A DNA stretch of 14,930 nucleotides from B18-G2 sp964432835 (GCA_964432835.1 CAYSPA010000024.1:1-14930), one strand, 5' to 3'; shown: positions 1-7,988, numbered from the stretch's first letter. Notes: a model not told the origin generated them from the sequence alone. A program made the numbers and translations.

Positions 1-103
1 GAGATTCATCAGGGATAGATGAAAGGTTTTCTTGCTTAATAAAATTTGGGATTTAGATGTACTTCGAAATCTTTTGTGAACCAGTAAAAAAACTTAGTGT
101 ATG

Positions 104-113
104 CTATATAATA
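104..113 (+). promoter_or_regulatory. Candidate TATA box for prs
   Basis: CTATATAATA is a strong archaeal TATA-box match in an AT-rich non-coding stretch. Transcription would start about 25 bases downstream, near 134, giving a leader of roughly 65 bases before the ATG at 201. A weaker TATA-like element, CTAAATAA at 171-178, lies about 27 bases before that ATG and would give a leaderless transcript instead. The sequence alone does not decide between them. Confidence 0.5.
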
Positions 114-200
114 ACACGATAGTTGTTGGGGTATCCACGATCAACTTCGCAATACCTAACACCCAAAAAACTAAATAACACTCCATATTATGCGGGGAAT

Positions 201-1079
201 ATGTTCGTCGTTTCGGGTTCTGCATCCAGAAGCGTGGCCACGCATTTGGCGAGAGAAATTTCCGCAGACCTTGCCGACATAGAAGTGAGGAGATTCAAGG
301 ATGGAGAGTGCTATGTCAGGGTAAGGAGCAATCTTGAAAATGAGGATGTCATAATAGTTCAGACAACCTATCCAGATGAAAATATAATTGAGACCATTCT
401 CATAAGAGATGCAGTTAGAGATTTCAATCCCGATAAGATAATCCTTGTTGTACCCTACTACGGTTATGCAAGACAGGACAGAAAATTCCAGGATGGGGAA
501 GCTGTAAGTGCGAGAGCCATCGCCGAAATCCTCAGTACAGATATTGATACCGTCCTTCTGGTTGACCCGCATAAGGAACATATCACGGAATTTTTCAAGA
601 CAAAAGCCCTTGCATGCTCCGCCATACCGGAGATAGCAAAATATCTCATGAATAAAAACGTGGACGTGGTGCTCGCTCCAGATAGGGGAGCAACATGGAG
701 AGCGGAGAAGACGGCGGAGATACTTGGTTGCAAGTGGGATTTTCTGGAAAAAACCAGGATAAGTGACGAGATCGTTGAAATCAAGCCAAAAAACGTGGAT
801 GTTAGTGATAGGGCAATCGCAATCATAGATGATATAATCTCCACGGGCGGAACAATGGCGAAGGCGGTTAGTGAAATCAAAAGGCAGGGGGCAAAGGAGA
901 TATATGTTGCCTGCACCCATGGTCTCTTCATCGGAGAGGCAATAAACAAGATCACCTCAGCCGGCGCCACGGAGATAATATCTACTGACACGATAGAGAG
1001 CAGCTTCAGCAAAGTCAGGGTCGCTCCTCAGATCGCATCGGCGTTAAGAGATAGCATTTTTAAGCTAAACTATATATAA
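201..1079 (+). CDS. prs: Ribose-phosphate pyrophosphokinase (PRPP synthase)
   Basis: Transfers pyrophosphate from ATP to ribose 5-phosphate, making PRPP for purine, pyrimidine, histidine and tryptophan synthesis in the cytoplasm. Numbered from the ATG at 201 the protein has 292 residues, the usual archaeal length. Visible motifs are FKDGE near 32-36, the ATP/PPi-site segment YYGYARQDRK at 86-95 with the flexible-loop sequence after it, VDPHKEH at 121-127, APDRGA at 159-164, the EKTR catalytic loop at 183-186, and the PRPP-binding loop IIDDIISTGGT at 208-218. The frame stays open upstream to a TTG at 123, but those 26 residues do not resemble the family and the PRS-like sequence starts at MFVVSGSASR, so I chose 201. 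No strong Shine-Dalgarno precedes it, which fits a leaderless or weakly leadered message. Its stop codon overlaps the TATA box of the next gene. Confidence 0.95.
   Translation: MFVVSGSASRSVATHLAREISADLADIEVRRFKDGECYVRVRSNLENEDVIIVQTTYPDENIIETILIRDAVRDFNPDKIILVVPYYGYARQDRKFQDGEAVSARAIAEILSTDIDTVLLVDPHKEHITEFFKTKALACSAIPEIAKYLMNKNVDVVLAPDRGATWRAEKTAEILGCKWDFLEKTRISDEIVEIKPKNVDVSDRAIAIIDDIISTGGTMAKAVSEIKRQGAKEIYVACTHGLFIGEAINKITSAGATEIISTDTIESSFSKVRVAPQIASALRDSIFKLNYI
1070..1078 (+). promoter_or_regulatory. TATA box of aglB, overlapping the prs stop codon
   Basis: CTATATATAAG spans the last codons and stop of prs. Its centre is about 1074, so transcription would begin near 1100, a leader of about 13 bases that still contains the Shine-Dalgarno GGTGAT at 1104-1109 before the ATG at 1113. 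This suggests aglB has its own promoter despite the 33-base spacing from prs. Confidence 0.55.
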
Positions 1080-1112
1080 GGTTAGATTCTACCAGATTCG
1101 GGCGGTGATCCG

Positions 1113-4100
1113 ATGGAAAAAATCGAAAGAAAGGATGTGATAGTTGCGATATGCCTCGCCCTTGCAATATTCGTCACTCTTTTTCTGGCGGCATACTTCA
1201 ACGCATCATCAGGAGAAGCGTTAAATCCTTCCGGCAAAACGCTGGAGGACAAATACTATCTCTCGGGACCCGACCCGTATTACAACATGAGAGTTGTTGA
1301 GAAATTATATGAGACGGGTCATTATCCCTACTGGAATATCCATGACCCGGACCCTCTGTTGAACTATCCCGTGGGGAAGGCAAATTCGAGACCTCCCCTG
1401 TTCAATACGTTATTTGTAATTCTCGCAAAAGTTCTCTCCAACTTCATGAGCTCTGCCGATGCCATAGGATTATCCATGCAGTTTTTACCCTCTCTGTATG
1501 GTGCCCTTCTGGTTATACCCGTTTACTTTATTGGAACCTTGCTGTTTGGAAGAAAGGCGGGCCTCATTGCCGCCCTTCTCGTTCCCCTTATCCCCATACA
1601 TATAGGTTCAGGTCACGGCTCCGCATATTCCTTAGCTGACCACGACTCATTTATTCTCTTACTCGGCACAACACTTTACTTCTTTGTCCTGAGGAGCTTG
1701 AACGAGGAGAATTTTAAAAAATCCATAATATTTGCATCGATGGCGGGAGTTTTTCTCGGCATGGAGGCTCTCTCCTGGGCTGGAGCCTACTTCTATTTTG
1801 CTTTCCTTGCTCTCTACTTCGTCATACAGATGATAGTGGACATAGTGAGATACAGGGCGAGCACCCAGAGATTCCTGATAGCCTTGTCATGTATGGGTAT
1901 CGGATTACTTCTGGCGGTACCCTCCTACCTTGCCAAAGGTTCATTCAACTACATGTCGATAATGTCTTTCGCCGCCGTCTTCCTGTTTGGACTCATATAC
2001 CTTTTCCTTTCCAGGAAAAAACTGCCATGGATAATAACTCTTCCCTCCATTGCAACTCTGGCTGGTATAGCTCTCTTCATCCTGTACATGATAAAGGACA
2101 CGACAAATCCACTTCTTTATCCATTATCCAGATTCGCAAACCACATATTTGGGGGACTGGCATATGTACAGAAGAGTAAAACCTACCTCACCATCGCAGA
2201 GGCTTCAACTTTTGGCATAAGTAGAACCGTTATGTCGTTTGGTCCAGCTCTCTATCTCATGGCGTGGTTCGCTTTCATATTCCTGATAATATGGAAGAGA
2301 TTTATCAAGAAATGGGACGCTGTTTCCATCTTCATAATGACATGGTTCATAGTTGAGAACTATCTCACCGGCTCCGCGGGTCGTTTCCTCAACGACCTCG
2401 TTCCAATTGTTGCAATTCTCTCCGGAGGTATCATCTGGTATTTGACGGAAAAGCTGGACATAAAACAGATGAGGAAAACCATCGCGAATATAAGTAGTTT
2501 GAGAGATATAAGAAAAGCCATCAGAGCATCCCACATAGCCTTTGTTGTATTCGTGACTTTCATCATAATCGTGCCGAATGCGTTCCTCTCACTGGATGCC
2601 GCCGTGCCGTCCATGGAAAAACAGAAGATATTTGGAAAGGGTTATCAGGGAGCCTTTGGGCTGAGTCTCCATACAGAAAAATACTGGGAAGATGCCTTTA
2701 GATGGCTGAGGGCGCAGGATAAAAGCGAGAGAGAGGAGAAAAGACCCGCCTTCATATCGTGGTGGGACTATGGATTCTACTGCGCCGCGATGGCAAAGCA
2801 CCCCACGGTTGCCGATAACTTCCAGAGCGGGATAGAGGCTGCGGGTAATTTCCATACATCGGAGAGCGAGAAGGAAGCGATATCCGTTCTCATTATCAGG
2901 CTGGTAGAGGGAGATATGTCCAGACACAACGGAAAAATTTCCAAGAAAGTGAGAGAGGTTTTTGACAAGTATCTTGGTAATAATTCCACCAAACTCATCG
3001 ATATATTTGAGGACCCGATTCATCACAGAAATACGACGGAATCTTCCTACGGTAAAATTATAGGTGAGGAATACGGTGGTAAAAAATACAGAGTGAGGAA
3101 AGTGAATGCAATGTATCACGATGCCACATCATTCCTGATGGATCACCTCGATGAAGACGAGATAACCATGCTCTACAGAGATCTTCAGATAGCAACGGGC
3201 TGGCAGATAAGGTACTACGGTGTGGAGGGATATGATGTAAACATATTCAACGTATTTACATTCCTCTCCGATAAGGGTGTTTTTGGATATGAAACGACCA
3301 ACGACAGATACTTCAAACTCAACTACAAGGATAAATACGGTAAGACCCATACTCCCGAAGAAGTCAGAAACCTGAGCAAGGAACTATCTAGAGAGGACTT
3401 TCTCGAACTCGAGCTCAGACCATTTATAAAGAGAAAAAATCCCTTCTATAACTCCATGGTATACAAGGTCTATCTTGGTTACGTCCCGAGAAATCTATTC
3501 GATTTAGCCGCAAACAGGTCGATAAGCTTCGCAATAATCCCGTTCCTATCTGACAACTCTACGGATCCGTTTGGACCTGGAAATTACTATTATCAGCCGA
3601 CAGCCGGACTCAAGCACTTTGTGGTGAAATACATATCGCCCTTCAATCTCACCAAATCCCTCTTCTTCCACAGAGGGGATCTATGCTTCGGTATGCCCGC
3701 GGTCGTGATAGCCAAGTTCTACGAGGGAGCGGTTCTGAACGGTACAATAACGTGCATGGGTAAACCCATGAGATCACTCCTCGTCGTTGTGAAGGATGAT
3801 TACAAACAGCTGATACAGACGAAACTCACAACTGGAAGAATCGTGAACAGAACGATAGAGAAAATACCTCACGATAGAACGACTACAGACAACGAAGGAA
3901 AGTTCAGACTCATTGCGCCCGCCGGGAATATAACACTATCCATCGAAGTCCTTGGAGAAATGTACAACAGATACACCCTTAAGACCATAACCTTCAACAG
4001 TTCGACGGATCCCTCTTTCTATCCGATATCGGAGGCGGAAGCCACACGCAGGCCCGGCGTTGACTACAACAGAACCATCAACATAACCATAGAGCCCGCA

Positions 4101-4991
4101 TCACTGGAGGGTGTTGCCTTTAACGATACAAACGGAAATGGGACATATGATGAGGGTATAGATGAACCACTATCTGACGTGACCATCAAACTGGTTGACA
4201 CCATGAATAATCGGGAATACACACTGAAAACCGATTCAGCGGGAAGGTATAACATATCCAACATATTCCCTGGAATCTACAGCATAACCGCTGAATACGA
4301 GGGTTTTGAGATACACAACAACTCGGCATTGTTCCTTAAGGAGGGTGATAATTACTACAACATCAGGAAGCCGACACCGGCGAACGTGCATGGAATAGTG
4401 TTCTTCGACAAAGATGGAAACGGAAGTTACGACAAGGGAGAGGAACTCGTGGGTGCAAATATCAGCATAGTGTACACCAAGACGAACCTCACTGTGAGTA
4501 CAACGGTTACAAATGAAACCGGATACTACGAGTTCAGGGGCATGACGCCGGGTGAGTACGAGATAAAGGCGGTTTACATAAACGAGAGCACCGGATATCC
4601 ACAATACTCCAAGGATATAACGTTCTACCTCGCAGAGAACGAGACAATGGTGCAGAATATATCAATGACCTACGCTAAAGTGAAGGTGTCGGGTTACACC
4701 CTCTATAACAATACACCTCTTGACAATGTTACCATCCAGTTCACACCGATCGGTAACAACACATCACCGCTATTCGTCACAACCGAGTCGAGAGCAGATG
4801 GATACTATGAGGTATCCCTGGTACCGGGAGAGTACAACGTCACCGCAAGCAAGGATGTGTATGATAATGAGACAAACGTTACGATACACTACTACAGCGA
4901 ACCGATGATACTAAAGATCGCGCCCGCGCAGGCGCCGATAACGAACTACAACATAACCTTGGTGGCGAGAATCGAAGAATCGAGCAGGTGA
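1113..4991 (+). CDS. aglB: Oligosaccharyltransferase AglB (STT3 family) with C-terminal Ig-like/SdrD-B repeats
   Basis: Transfers a lipid-linked oligosaccharide from dolichyl (pyro)phosphate to Asn of N-X-S/T sequons on the outer face of the membrane. The first membrane helix is at about 9-28. Next come the acidic motif SGPDPYYN (Asp54), then DHD at 176-178, a run of helices to about residue 495 (the last being the hydrophobic FVVFVTFIIIV segment), and the STT3 hallmark WWDYG at 550-554 followed by a DNF...SE pattern. The extracellular part continues to residue 1292, well beyond AglB proteins I recall (roughly 750-970 residues). From about 870 it holds beta-sandwich repeats; those at about 998-1090 and 1091-1185 match SdrD-B/Cna-B domains with DTNGNGTYDEG and DKDGNGSYDKG calcium-loop motifs, and others lie at about 873-960 and 1190-1290. 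No C-terminal anchor is seen. The ATG follows GGTGAT by three bases. Family assignment is certain; the role of the tail is not. Confidence 0.95.
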   Translation: MEKIERKDVIVAICLALAIFVTLFLAAYFNASSGEALNPSGKTLEDKYYLSGPDPYYNMRVVEKLYETGHYPYWNIHDPDPLLNYPVGKANSRPPLFNTLFVILAKVLSNFMSSADAIGLSMQFLPSLYGALLVIPVYFIGTLLFGRKAGLIAALLVPLIPIHIGSGHGSAYSLADHDSFILLLGTTLYFFVLRSLNEENFKKSIIFASMAGVFLGMEALSWAGAYFYFAFLALYFVIQMIVDIVRYRASTQRFLIALSCMGIGLLLAVPSYLAKGSFNYMSIMSFAAVFLFGLIYLFLSRKKLPWIITLPSIATLAGIALFILYMIKDTTNPLLYPLSRFANHIFGGLAYVQKSKTYLTIAEASTFGISRTVMSFGPALYLMAWFAFIFLIIWKRFIKKWDAVSIFIMTWFIVENYLTGSAGRFLNDLVPIVAILSGGIIWYLTEKLDIKQMRKTIANISSLRDIRKAIRASHIAFVVFVTFIIIVPNAFLSLDAAVPSMEKQKIFGKGYQGAFGLSLHTEKYWEDAFRWLRAQDKSEREEKRPAFISWWDYGFYCAAMAKHPTVADNFQSGIEAAGNFHTSESEKEAISVLIIRLVEGDMSRHNGKISKKVREVFDKYLGNNSTKLIDIFEDPIHHRNTTESSYGKIIGEEYGGKKYRVRKVNAMYHDATSFLMDHLDEDEITMLYRDLQIATGWQIRYYGVEGYDVNIFNVFTFLSDKGVFGYETTNDRYFKLNYKDKYGKTHTPEEVRNLSKELSREDFLELELRPFIKRKNPFYNSMVYKVYLGYVPRNLFDLAANRSISFAIIPFLSDNSTDPFGPGNYYYQPTAGLKHFVVKYISPFNLTKSLFFHRGDLCFGMPAVVIAKFYEGAVLNGTITCMGKPMRSLLVVVKDDYKQLIQTKLTTGRIVNRTIEKIPHDRTTTDNEGKFRLIAPAGNITLSIEVLGEMYNRYTLKTITFNSSTDPSFYPISEAEATRRPGVDYNRTINITIEPASLEGVAFNDTNGNGTYDEGIDEPLSDVTIKLVDTMNNREYTLKTDSAGRYNISNIFPGIYSITAEYEGFEIHNNSALFLKEGDNYYNIRKPTPANVHGIVFFDKDGNGSYDKGEELVGANISIVYTKTNLTVSTTVTNETGYYEFRGMTPGEYEIKAVYINESTGYPQYSKDITFYLAENETMVQNISMTYAKVKVSGYTLYNNTPLDNVTIQFTPIGNNTSPLFVTTESRADGYYEVSLVPGEYNVTASKDVYDNETNVTIHYYSEPMILKIAPAQAPITNYNITLVARIEESSR

Positions 4992-4995
4992 TACA

Positions 4996-5003
4996 TTTTA
5001 ATA
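4996..5003 (+). promoter_or_regulatory. Candidate TATA box for the AMMECR1 gene (leaderless)
   Basis: TTTTAATA is centred about 26 bases before the ATG at 5026, the spacing expected if transcription starts at the initiation codon. No Shine-Dalgarno precedes that ATG, which agrees with a leaderless message. Confidence 0.35.
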
Positions 5004-5025
5004 GAGTGCGACATTTAGTCAGAGC

Positions 5026-5634
5026 ATGCTCACCATAGAGGAGGGAACGAAAGCGGTTAGATATGCGAGGAGAGTCATAGATAGCTATGTCAGGGGGGAA
5101 GAAATTCCAGATGAGGACCTCGGGGAAAAGTTCAGAGAGAAGTCGGGCTCCTTTGTTACTATATTGACATACCCGGACAGAAATCTCAGGGGATGCATAG
5201 GTATACCCGAACCAGTATATGATTTGAAAAGCTCCCTGACAGAATCAGCAAAATCCGCAACCCGAGACCCGAGATTCCCACCTCTCAGGGAGGATGAACT
5301 TCCAAAGGTAATAGTCGAGGTCACCATACTCACTCCACCGAAACTTGTAGAGGTGAAGAATCCGAGAGAATATCTCGAAAGGATAAAGGTGGGAAGAGAC
5401 GGTCTCATCGTTGAAAAGGGGTTTTACAAGGGTTTACTTCTTCCCCAGGTACCCGTTGAGTGGGGCTGGGACGTTGAGGAATTTTTATCCCAGACGTGTA
5501 TCAAGGCGGGTTTGCCTCCAGATGCATGGATAGATGGTGATACAAAAATATACAGCTTTCAAGGTCATATATTTGCCGAAAAGGAACCATATGGTGAGGT
5601 AGAGGAGAGGAAAATTGATAGAGAAAGTAATTGA
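5026..5634 (+). CDS. AMMECR1-domain protein
   Basis: A 202-residue AMMECR1-family protein, a cytoplasmic fold conserved from archaea to humans whose biochemical role is unsettled. The signature LRGCIG is at 54-59. The second conserved block, GLLLPQVPVEWGWD at 136-149, is followed by EEFLSQTCIKAGLPPDAW ending at 168. The length is normal for a single-domain archaeal member. The start at 5026 is supported by a TATA element at leaderless spacing. The 3' end overlaps the dihydroorotase gene by 20 bases, so the two are probably co-transcribed and perhaps translationally coupled. In many archaea AMMECR1 is found near MEMO-like genes; none is visible here. Family identity is secure, function unknown. 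Confidence 0.93.
   Translation: MLTIEEGTKAVRYARRVIDSYVRGEEIPDEDLGEKFREKSGSFVTILTYPDRNLRGCIGIPEPVYDLKSSLTESAKSATRDPRFPPLREDELPKVIVEVTILTPPKLVEVKNPREYLERIKVGRDGLIVEKGFYKGLLLPQVPVEWGWDVEEFLSQTCIKAGLPPDAWIDGDTKIYSFQGHIFAEKEPYGEVEERKIDRESN
5602..5617 (+). promoter_or_regulatory. Shine-Dalgarno and TTG start of pyrC
   Basis: GAGGAGAGG at 5602-5610 lies four bases before a TTG at 5615. The next in-frame methionine (codon 54, in the zinc motif) is too late, so this purine-rich site decides the start. It sits inside the AMMECR1 coding sequence. Confidence 0.7.
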
Positions 5635-6901
5635 AGGGAAGGCATACGTAAATGGAACCATTCGGGAGTGTTGTATAGGTATAGACGGGGGAAGAATTTC
5701 ATCGATTAAAAAAATCCTGGAAGGAGAGGAAAAAATAAGGGTGAAGAAAGGCATCATCCTGCCGGCTGGCATAGACATGCACGTTCATTTCAGAGAGCCC
5801 GGCTTTGAGTACAAGGAAGACTTCTCGACGGGCTCTTTATCTGCTCTTTATGGAGGGATAACATGCATAGCGGATATGCCAAACACAAATCCCCCGACCA
5901 CAGATTTGTTTTCTTTCAAGGAGAAACTCTCTATAGCGGAGAGAAAATCGTACGTCGACTTTGTACTCTATGTCGGGATAACGGAAGGTAACATAGAGAA
6001 AATAGATGATCTCGGTAATTTGTCCAGAATTTTCAAAATCTTCCTGGGCGAGAGCACGGGTTCTCTGGTTTTGAAACCGGAAAAAATGGAAAAACTCAGA
6101 GAAATCAAAGAGAAGAAACTTTTTGTTTTTCATGCCGAAGATGGTGAGTGTCTCGAGAAGAGCGCATTTCGTGCCCGCAATCTGAAGGAATACGCAAAAT
6201 CGAGACCACCACTTTGCGAGGTCGTTGCGGTGAAGAAAATAATAGAAACCCTCGGTGGTGCAAATCACAGAATCCATATTGCTCACATCTCCTCATTATC
6301 TGGATTAAAAGAGATGGAATCGGCGGGAGATAACATCACATCTGGAGTAACCCCACATCATCTCTTTTTCAATGTTGAGCGGGATTTTGCAGAGGAAACC
6401 CTTTACAAAGTCAATCCTCCATTGAGGGGAAAGATAAATCAGGAGGGGCTGCTGGAGGCATTTCTGAACGGAAAGATAGATGTGCTGGAATCAGACCATG
6501 CCCCCCATACCATCGATGAAAAGGAGATGGATTTTGAAGAGGCGCCCTGCGGTATACCGGGTGTGGAAACCATGTATCCGGTAATGATGTATTACTTCAT
6601 CAAAAGATTTCTCCCCCTCAACAAACTCATATCTGCCGTTTCTGAAAAACCAGCCGACCTGCTGGGTGTGAACAAAGGAAAAATAGAGGTTGGAAGAGAT
6701 GCGGACATGGTCGTTTTCGATCACAGAAATGTGAGAAAGATAGAAGATGAGGATATCCATTACAAATGCGGATTCACACCATTCAGGGGATTCAAAGCAA
6801 TATTTCCCGATAAGGTGTTTATAAGGGGGGAAGAAGCCATAGATGAGGGTGAGTGTCTCATAGAGAGAGGTTTCGGTAGATATGTAGGGGGAGCGGAATG
6901 A
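5615..6901 (+). CDS. pyrC: Dihydroorotase
   Basis: Third step of de novo pyrimidine synthesis: reversible cyclisation of carbamoyl-aspartate to dihydroorotate. The 428-residue protein is an amidohydrolase of the class I type. Zinc ligands are seen in GIDMHVHFREPG (His56, His58, with substrate Arg60). Lys141 in KIFLGESTG is the likely carboxylated lysine. His173 in VFHAED and His224 in HIAHIS are further ligands, and Asp294 in ESDHAPH is the catalytic base. CIADMPNTNPP at 84-94 is also typical. All key residues are present, so an active enzyme is expected rather than a DHOase-like pseudoenzyme. Translation starts at a TTG with a good Shine-Dalgarno, overlapping AMMECR1 by 20 bases. The stop overlaps the ATG of the DUF368 gene (ATGA), so the three form a tight operon. 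No other pyr gene is in the window. Confidence 0.95.
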   Translation: MIEKVIEGKAYVNGTIRECCIGIDGGRISSIKKILEGEEKIRVKKGIILPAGIDMHVHFREPGFEYKEDFSTGSLSALYGGITCIADMPNTNPPTTDLFSFKEKLSIAERKSYVDFVLYVGITEGNIEKIDDLGNLSRIFKIFLGESTGSLVLKPEKMEKLREIKEKKLFVFHAEDGECLEKSAFRARNLKEYAKSRPPLCEVVAVKKIIETLGGANHRIHIAHISSLSGLKEMESAGDNITSGVTPHHLFFNVERDFAEETLYKVNPPLRGKINQEGLLEAFLNGKIDVLESDHAPHTIDEKEMDFEEAPCGIPGVETMYPVMMYYFIKRFLPLNKLISAVSEKPADLLGVNKGKIEVGRDADMVVFDHRNVRKIEDEDIHYKCGFTPFRGFKAIFPDKVFIRGEEAIDEGECLIERGFGRYVGGAE

Positions 6902-7077
6902 GGGGAGAAAAAACCCTGGGACTATTCTTCAAAGGTTTGTGCATGGGCTCTGCGGATATAATCCCGGGAATCTCCGGAGGAACGGTGGCACTCATTCTGG
7001 GAATATATGAAGAGCTAATTCACTCAATAAAGACCGTGGATTTGAGGGTGATACCATATGCTTTTTTTGCCATTTTC
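6898..7077 (+). CDS. DUF368 membrane protein, N-terminal 60 codons only (cut by assembly gap)
   Basis: The 60 readable residues contain the family signature: KGLCMGSADIIPGISGGT at 12-29 followed by VALILGIYEELIHSI. DUF368 proteins are polytopic and usually about 270-330 residues, so most of the gene is missing. The ATG overlaps the pyrC stop as ATGA and is preceded by a purine-rich GGGGGAGCGG. In bacteria, members of this family (PopT) act as undecaprenyl-phosphate translocases that recycle the lipid carrier. Applied to archaea this would mean dolichyl phosphate, the carrier used by AglB 2 kb upstream; that is my inference. The reading frame stops at the N run and is not a natural truncation as far as can be seen. 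Confidence 0.85.
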
Positions 7078-7177
7078 NNNNNNNNNNNNNNNNNNNNNNN
7101 NNNNNNNNNNNNNNNNNNNNNNNNNNNNNNNNNNNNNNNNNNNNNNNNNNNNNNNNNNNNNNNNNNNNNNNNNNNNN
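7078..7177. other. Assembly gap, 100 N
   Basis: Exactly 100 N, the conventional placeholder for a gap of unknown length. The left side stops inside DUF368 and the right side begins with an ATG that opens a complete-looking enzyme gene. Any open frame drawn across this run is an artefact. Confidence 0.99.
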
Positions 7178-7954
7178 ATGGACCGGGAGTTGATAAGACT
7201 GGCGAACGAGATAGCTCACTCCATAGCAGATAAGATGAAAGATGAGGATAAAAACAAATTGAGAAAGAACATAGGGGTTGGAGCGGATGGAACGCCCACA
7301 AAACTCATCGACAAAATCGCCGAGGATATAGCTGTGGAAAAGATACAGGAAACCTCCCTGCCCGTCAATCTGCTAAGCGAGGAGGCGGGTTTTCTCGACT
7401 TTGGTGGAATCTACACGATTATCCTAGATCCCATAGACGGCACGAGAAACGCAATCAGGGGAATACCCTTTTATGCGGTATCCGTAGCGATAGGAAAGGA
7501 CAGGTTGAAGGACGTGGAGTACGGAATCGTTATAAACATACCGACGGGGGATACCTTTTTTGCCGAGAAAGGGAAAGGCTCGTATCTTAACAACCACAGG
7601 ATTATTTCACCCCAGTATGTACCAAAAAAACCCCTTTATTCCATAATGATGAGCGAAAACATTCCGAGATATATTTTTGAGAATCACATAAGGTCACTGG
7701 GCGCCGCCTCCTTAGAGCTTTCTCTCGTGGCCATGGGATCTATAGATTGTTTTGTCTGCATGAAAGACCATCTCAGAGTCACCGATCTGGCTGCCGGCGC
7801 GCTGATAGTCAGGGAGGCGGGAGGATACATCTACAATGCCGAGGGTGAAGAATTGGATATGGATATGGATGTAACAGAGCGAACGAGCGTAATTGCAGCG
7901 ACAAGCGAAAAACTCATCTTTGATATACTGGACGGCAATCAAATAAAATTATAA
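7178..7954 (+). CDS. Inositol-1-monophosphatase / fructose-1,6-bisphosphatase family
   Basis: Mg-dependent, Li-sensitive-type sugar phosphatase; archaeal relatives such as MJ0109 dephosphorylate both inositol 1-phosphate and fructose 1,6-bisphosphate, serving inositol-lipid or solute synthesis and gluconeogenesis. From the ATG at 7178 it has 258 residues, close to the ~252 of MJ0109. Motifs in order are GADGTPTKLIDKIAE at 35-49, LLSEEAG with Glu68-Glu69, the metal site DPIDGT at 84-89, and the C-terminal metal ligand Asp203 in VTDLAAGALIVREAGG. The N-terminus looks complete, but the first base lies directly against the gap, so neither the ribosome site nor a longer start can be checked. Enolase follows 34 bases later, a gluconeogenic neighbour. 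Which substrate dominates in vivo cannot be told from the sequence. Confidence 0.9.
   Translation: MDRELIRLANEIAHSIADKMKDEDKNKLRKNIGVGADGTPTKLIDKIAEDIAVEKIQETSLPVNLLSEEAGFLDFGGIYTIILDPIDGTRNAIRGIPFYAVSVAIGKDRLKDVEYGIVINIPTGDTFFAEKGKGSYLNNHRIISPQYVPKKPLYSIMMSENIPRYIFENHIRSLGAASLELSLVAMGSIDCFVCMKDHLRVTDLAAGALIVREAGGYIYNAEGEELDMDMDVTERTSVIAATSEKLIFDILDGNQIKL
7946..7954 (+). promoter_or_regulatory. Possible TATA box for eno, on the stop codon of the preceding gene
   Basis: AAATTATAA covers the last codons of the phosphatase gene. With the usual spacing, transcription would begin near 7976, just before the Shine-Dalgarno GAGGAGGT at 7978-7985. It resembles the prs/aglB arrangement but the match to the TATA consensus is weaker, and simple read-through from upstream is equally possible. 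Confidence 0.3.
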
Positions 7955-7988
7955 CCTCTCAAACATTTCCCTGCGTCGAGGAGGTAGT

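Noticed and set aside
1..56. Possible tail of an upstream plus-strand gene (17 codons ending TAG at 54-56) or start of a minus-strand gene at 9
   Set aside because: Too short to show any family or composition signal; the first ~100 bases show nothing I can support.
123..200. 26-residue N-terminal extension of PRPP synthase from a TTG at 123
   Set aside because: Not PRS-like, no Shine-Dalgarno, and the first base lies upstream of the predicted transcription start near 134.
171..1012. Long minus-strand open frames (249 and 182 residues) opposite prs
   Set aside because: They lie entirely within a well-conserved plus-strand enzyme gene, and their translations show no recognisable family or ribosome site.
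2205..3350. Several minus-strand open frames inside aglB (up to 176 residues)
   Set aside because: Shadows of the AglB coding sequence; no start signals, and compositions rich in odd Cys/His/Arg typical of antisense reading.
7058..7177. Open frame joining DUF368 sequence to the phosphatase across the N run
   Set aside because: The reading frame through unknown bases is meaningless; the phosphatase has its own ATG at 7178.
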